Assembly: GCA_963932145.1 (NCBI GenBank)
Contig: OZ010593.1
Coordinates: forward strand, 38,864,536-38,928,535
Length of the DNA stretch: 64,000 bases
From: Acanthosepion lycidas
Lineage: Eukaryota; Mollusca; Cephalopoda; Sepiida; Sepiidae
Direction of reading: 5' to 3'
Shown: piece by piece, positions 60,074 through 64,000 of the stretch
Layout: each line of letters begins with the position of its first letter
Position numbering within the stretch: position 1 is the first letter of the stretch
Made by a program: the position numbers and the translations under genes
Notes under the pieces: model-generated
What the model was told of the DNA's origin: nothing
Databases searched by the model: none
Seen by the model: the letters and a program-made list of their open reading frames with translations, nothing else

Positions 60074-62046
60074 GTTTGTTGTACTATTTATTTCAATTAG
60101 AAACCCAAAATAGAAATATGGCATTCATATACTATACATATAATACAAGTTCTAAAAAGTTCTCTGCCCAAAGTCTGACTAAACAATTAAACTTTTATTT
60201 TGAATCCCTTCTTGGTTAGTCCAATATCTTTTCAGCACTTCATCATAGATATTATTAATATGACTAATTGTTTAGAATCTCTTAAAATTTGCCTCTCATT
60301 TAGATTGAATTGGTTTCTATTTTCCCCTTTGTTTTTATTAAATTTGTGCAAATGGTTCCAATACTCCCTTTTGAAAATCAGTTGTTTTATTTTTTGCTGG
60401 AAACTTTTGCACACGCCTATATTTCTTTTTCATATTTTTTTTTATCTTCTATTTCTTTTTAAATGTTTCCTTTATCTTTCTTTTTTACTTACCAACTTTA
60501 TCAAAATCATCTTTTCACATTTTTTTCCCTCCTATCAAGTTATTCCTGACTTTTTCCCCCTTTTATTTACCTCCTCCTACTTAATGGAAATGGAAATTAT
60601 ACTTCCCATTCATACTAGTCTCATCAGTATATTTTTCTGCTCCCTCCCAAATAAAAACTGAACAAGATGTATATTTAGTTTTGAAAATCAAGGAATCTTC
60701 TTTTTCAAATTGACAAGGTTTTTTTATTTAAAAGAGTACTTGAGAAAAGATTTTCAAGCTAAAAAAAAATGCAAATAAAAAAATGAAATAAAATATGTTT
60801 ACTTCAATTTTTTTAAACAAAACAAGTATACTTCATTTTTTTAATTGTCTTTAACATTAACCTGACACAAAACCAAATTGAAAAATGCAAGTGACACAGA
60901 CTTGAGGCTTGGAACACCAAATCCACTATAAACAATAGAATAATCTATTCATTTAACTCATCTTTCATTTCAGCAGAACAACTCAGTTTTTAACCCTCTA
61001 CAAAATCTAAATTGTATCTGGGACTGATTTTACCTCTCCAGTTTACTAACAAAGTTTTCCATTATATTTTGCATTCAACATAATAGCAATCTAAAATCTA
61101 CTTTGAAATTTTAGTTATGATTCTAAAGTCTCCCATCTTCAAATTTTATCAGCAAGTTGAGTAAACTGATAGGATGAAAAGCCACCAGCAGGATGACCAA
61201 GTTTAGCTTTTTGCATTTGGTCTGAAAACCAATTCCACTCTACTGCTGGAAAAGATCCATCTTTGTCATCTGCCTTGAGTGCAAAATAAGCACTGGGCTG
61301 GGCTAGGAGAAATCACTTGGGAGGGGTTGGAGGCTGTACAGAATTAACAATCCTGTCTTATCACAATGTTAGGCTTTTTTCATGTATTTTTTGGTTTTTG
61401 TTTTTGTTTTTTCAGTAATACGTTTATTGGATACAAAGTAAGGCAGTGCAATAAACTGACATGCATTACAAATGGTCACATTTATTCCAAGAGATTTGTT
61501 TGACAAAGAAAGAAAAACTTTCTCTTCATAAGATTAAAAGTAATTTAATCCTTTAGCATCTAAACTAAAAAATTAAATTTCTTTGTAAGCTGCTTCAAAG
61601 TTAAAAAAAAAAAAAAAGACAATACCTTAAGTGAACTTATATTTTTATATTCATTTAGAAAGAAAACATTTATTTTTGATGCAGAGAGAGCAAAATTTTT
61701 TTTTCTTTTAAACATGCAGTGAAATAAAAATAAAAACATAGGTAAGAAAATGAAATTGTGAGAAAAATTAACAATGACCAAAAATTTAAACACTGACTTA
61801 GTGTTTTATTTTAACTTTTAAAAGATGTGTTGGGCACCATAATTCCTCTGTCTTTATAATGTGCAATTATACAGAAAAGTATATTAGTGTGTGCCTCTCT
61901 CTCACTCTCTCTATATATACATACTTATACTTATACAATGGGGATGAAAACTTTTGGGCCTGATAAAGAAGCCCTTCAAAAAAAATCTGTAGCTTGGTCA
62001 TTTGAGAAGGAAGCACATCAGGTAAAGTACTTTTTTAGCAGCCTAC
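60074..62046. other. Intron sequence after the CELF-like exon
   Basis: T-rich low-complexity DNA at 60210-60660 (a Phe/Leu/Ser-rich 153-codon frame here is compositional), a possible degraded repeat at 60190-60270 shared with 14395-14470, and a somewhat more complex patch at 61120-61340. The RRM2 exon (EDRKLFVGML) was not found. Confidence 0.5.
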
Positions 62047-62059
62047 TGTGTGTGTGTGT

Positions 62060-62137
<78 letters not shown>
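62047..62137. repeat. (TG)n(CA)n(TA)n compound microsatellite
   Basis: TG block joined to its complement CA block (self-pairing), then TA of about 50 bp. Confidence 0.97.
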
Positions 62138-62139
<2 letters not shown>

Positions 62140-64000
62140 TAAAAATTAGTTTTGTTAAATTCAACCAACAATGTCTAATATTTTTTATTATTTTATTTTA
62201 CTAATTTTCAAATAAGATGTTCTGCATCAGGATGAATATTGTGGATAAACTATTGAAAGTTCATCAATATCAATGATCACATCACAAACTACCAAAAGTA
62301 ATCAATATGACAGAGTAGTACTGCAAAAGAAGATTCAAACTCCTAAATGCTTTTATTATAAACAGAAACAACTTACATTAAATAAAATATCTTCAATCAC
62401 AGGAGACAAAATTTTAATGAATATATAAAATATTTAATATTTGTACATCACCACCACTACCACCACCACCACAACAACAACAACAACAACAATAAATAAA
62501 TAAATATACCTTTATATATATTGTTAAAATTTTCTATAATTTTCTATGTATTTATAGAGGAAGACGGCTCAATATCTTTTTGCTTATATGTTTGTATTTT
62601 TTTGTTTGTTTTTTTCCCTCAAATAGAGAGGATAATTTGTCAATTCTACTCTCAACTGTACGGTAATTTTAGTTGGTGAGTACACATTATGTGTATTTGC
62701 CAGCTAACTTAATCTTAACATCTTGTGTTACCTCAGTACCAGTAAGGGGCCCCACTTGATGATTGTGTACAATGGTGCACATTAAACTGAGTTTTAGTTG
62801 AACATATATATGCCAGATTATTGTATAAAATATTCAAATGCACACTTTCTGATTTTTGACTAGTTAAGAGTATATATACTGTAATATGTTACCTACACTC
62901 TGCCTTCCACTGAATCTCACCTGAACAAATACAAAATACAATTTTACTGCCCCTTTAATAAGGTCACCAGGTAAAAGTTTTAAAACAATCCTGAAATGAT
63001 TAAGAATAATCTCTTTTTTTTTTGTACTTACAAATACAAATAGAATTTTAACTGCTTCAGTTTTGTCATAAATGATACAGTTGAAAAAATTGTGGCATTG
63101 TGCATTAGTTATGAGACATCTCTATTTTTGTCTCTGCATTTGCATATGCCTACACACACACACACACACACACACAAGTTTGCTGGAAAAAAGTCTGGGA
63201 CCAAAGAATAACGGATATTAAAAACCATTGATGCTGAGAGGAGGGAGAAAGTTCTACTCTTTCTCTCTCATTATCTTTTCAAGGGCAGGTGCTTTTGGTG
63301 ATGTCCAAAGATGATTGAAAAGAAGATAAAAACTGAAAGAAAAAAAAGAAGAAATGAATTCCAAAAACTGTGGGAAGCAACAGAAGGTCTTTGGAAACTA
63401 TGGAGAAAGAGATTGGTAGCTTTGTAGAGATGGTAGCAGTAACCATGAAGCAGGTGGAAAGATTGTAGCAGAGTTTGCAGGGTTACAAAAAGGCTTCAGA
63501 AATGGATCTTCCTTCTTTCATCTGATCATATTTCATAGCAACAACAGAAAGAAAACTAGCAGCAGGCTGCAATGGTTTGTCAACATGAACTCATCACAGA
63601 GAAAGATTGATGAGAGTTTAATTTCATGCTTGACTCCGTCAATATTGAAATCTCTTCCAACCCCTCACCAATCCATTTGAACTTCTGATTTAGTTTTGAA
63701 CCTATATTTGGCATGCTTCTCTGACCAAAATCTGTCACTCCTTCCACCTATAGTTTTGTTCTTCCTCCTAAAAATGATAATTTGAATTTAACAAGTAAGA
63801 TCAACACATAAAATTGAAAATATATGTATACAATTTTAAGTAAACCATGGGATTCTTTATTTCAGATCAACAGGTTAACTAAGGGCCAGAACTGGAGGTC
63901 TATTTCAAATCTCATCATTTCACTGAGAGTAACAATTTTCCTTTTCAGTTTGGATTTGTGGTAGTTAATCCTCTTGGTATATTTTTTTAATTTCTAAGAT
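62138..64000. other. Intron sequence with simple repeats at 62450-62506 and 63152-63176
   Basis: A CAC/CAA/TAAA triplet-tetramer tract at 62450-62506 and (CA)n at 63152-63176. 63230-63620 is purine-rich and more complex but shows no RRM-encoding exon. Confidence 0.5.

Noticed and set aside
60200-60661. 153-codon frame just after the CELF exon
   Set aside because: Phe/Leu/Ser composition of a T-rich intron region with no RRM or other motif; it is not a continuation of the CELF frame.
61826-61841. ATGTGTTGGGCACC shared with the LINE edge at 16890
   Set aside because: Only about 14 bp match with no extension; insufficient to call a LINE fragment.

Overview
This is 64 kb of AT-rich animal nuclear DNA with almost no coding sequence. 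It is crowded with (TA)n and (CA)n microsatellites, degraded LINEs, a tRNA-derived SINE, Tc1/mariner-type DNA transposons, MITEs and two solo-LTR fossils. The repeat style (long TA/CA tracts, RTE-type LINEs, tRNA-derived SINE, mariner hairpin MITEs) and very large introns suggest a cephalopod mollusc, probably an octopus. That is inference from style; nothing here proves the species.

Only one stretch reads convincingly as a host coding exon: a 49-nt plus-strand exon at 60025-60073 encoding MNRPIQVKPADSESRA plus one extra base. This is the linker segment between RRM1 and RRM2 of the CELF/Bruno RNA-binding proteins, closest to the CELF3/4/5/6 subgroup. It has a good acceptor upstream and a GT donor downstream. 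No neighbouring CELF exon was recognised, so most or all of 1-60024 is probably the intron before this exon and 60074-64000 part of the next one. A locally GC-richer, strand-asymmetric block at 42860-44034 could be an internal promoter/5' exon, but this is tentative.

Layout. 2.9-5.1 kb: RTE-clade LINE on the minus strand, interrupted by a 371-bp insert with an 8-bp target duplication. 6.4-8.5 kb: dispersed-repeat copy, gag-like LTR-element fossil and a solo LTR. 9.9-11.9 kb: composite repeat holding a pogo/Tigger-like MITE and a 33-bp tandem duplication. 12.8-13.0 kb: a perfect 61-bp-arm palindrome. 14.6 kb: a second RTE 3' end. 16.0-18.0 kb: SINE, compound microsatellite and a second LINE type. 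23.8-24.9 kb: Tc1-like element with inverted ends. 25.1-25.8 kb: solo LTR with an internal tandem duplication. 29.9, 40.7 and 46.1 kb: three 80-bp hairpin MITEs with mariner ends, strikingly like human MADE1. 36 kb: decayed Tc1 transposase. 39.4 kb: short inverted-repeat element. 57.1-58.0 kb: an 885-bp element with 32-bp inverted ends. The remaining stretches are AT-rich sequence in which I recognise nothing.
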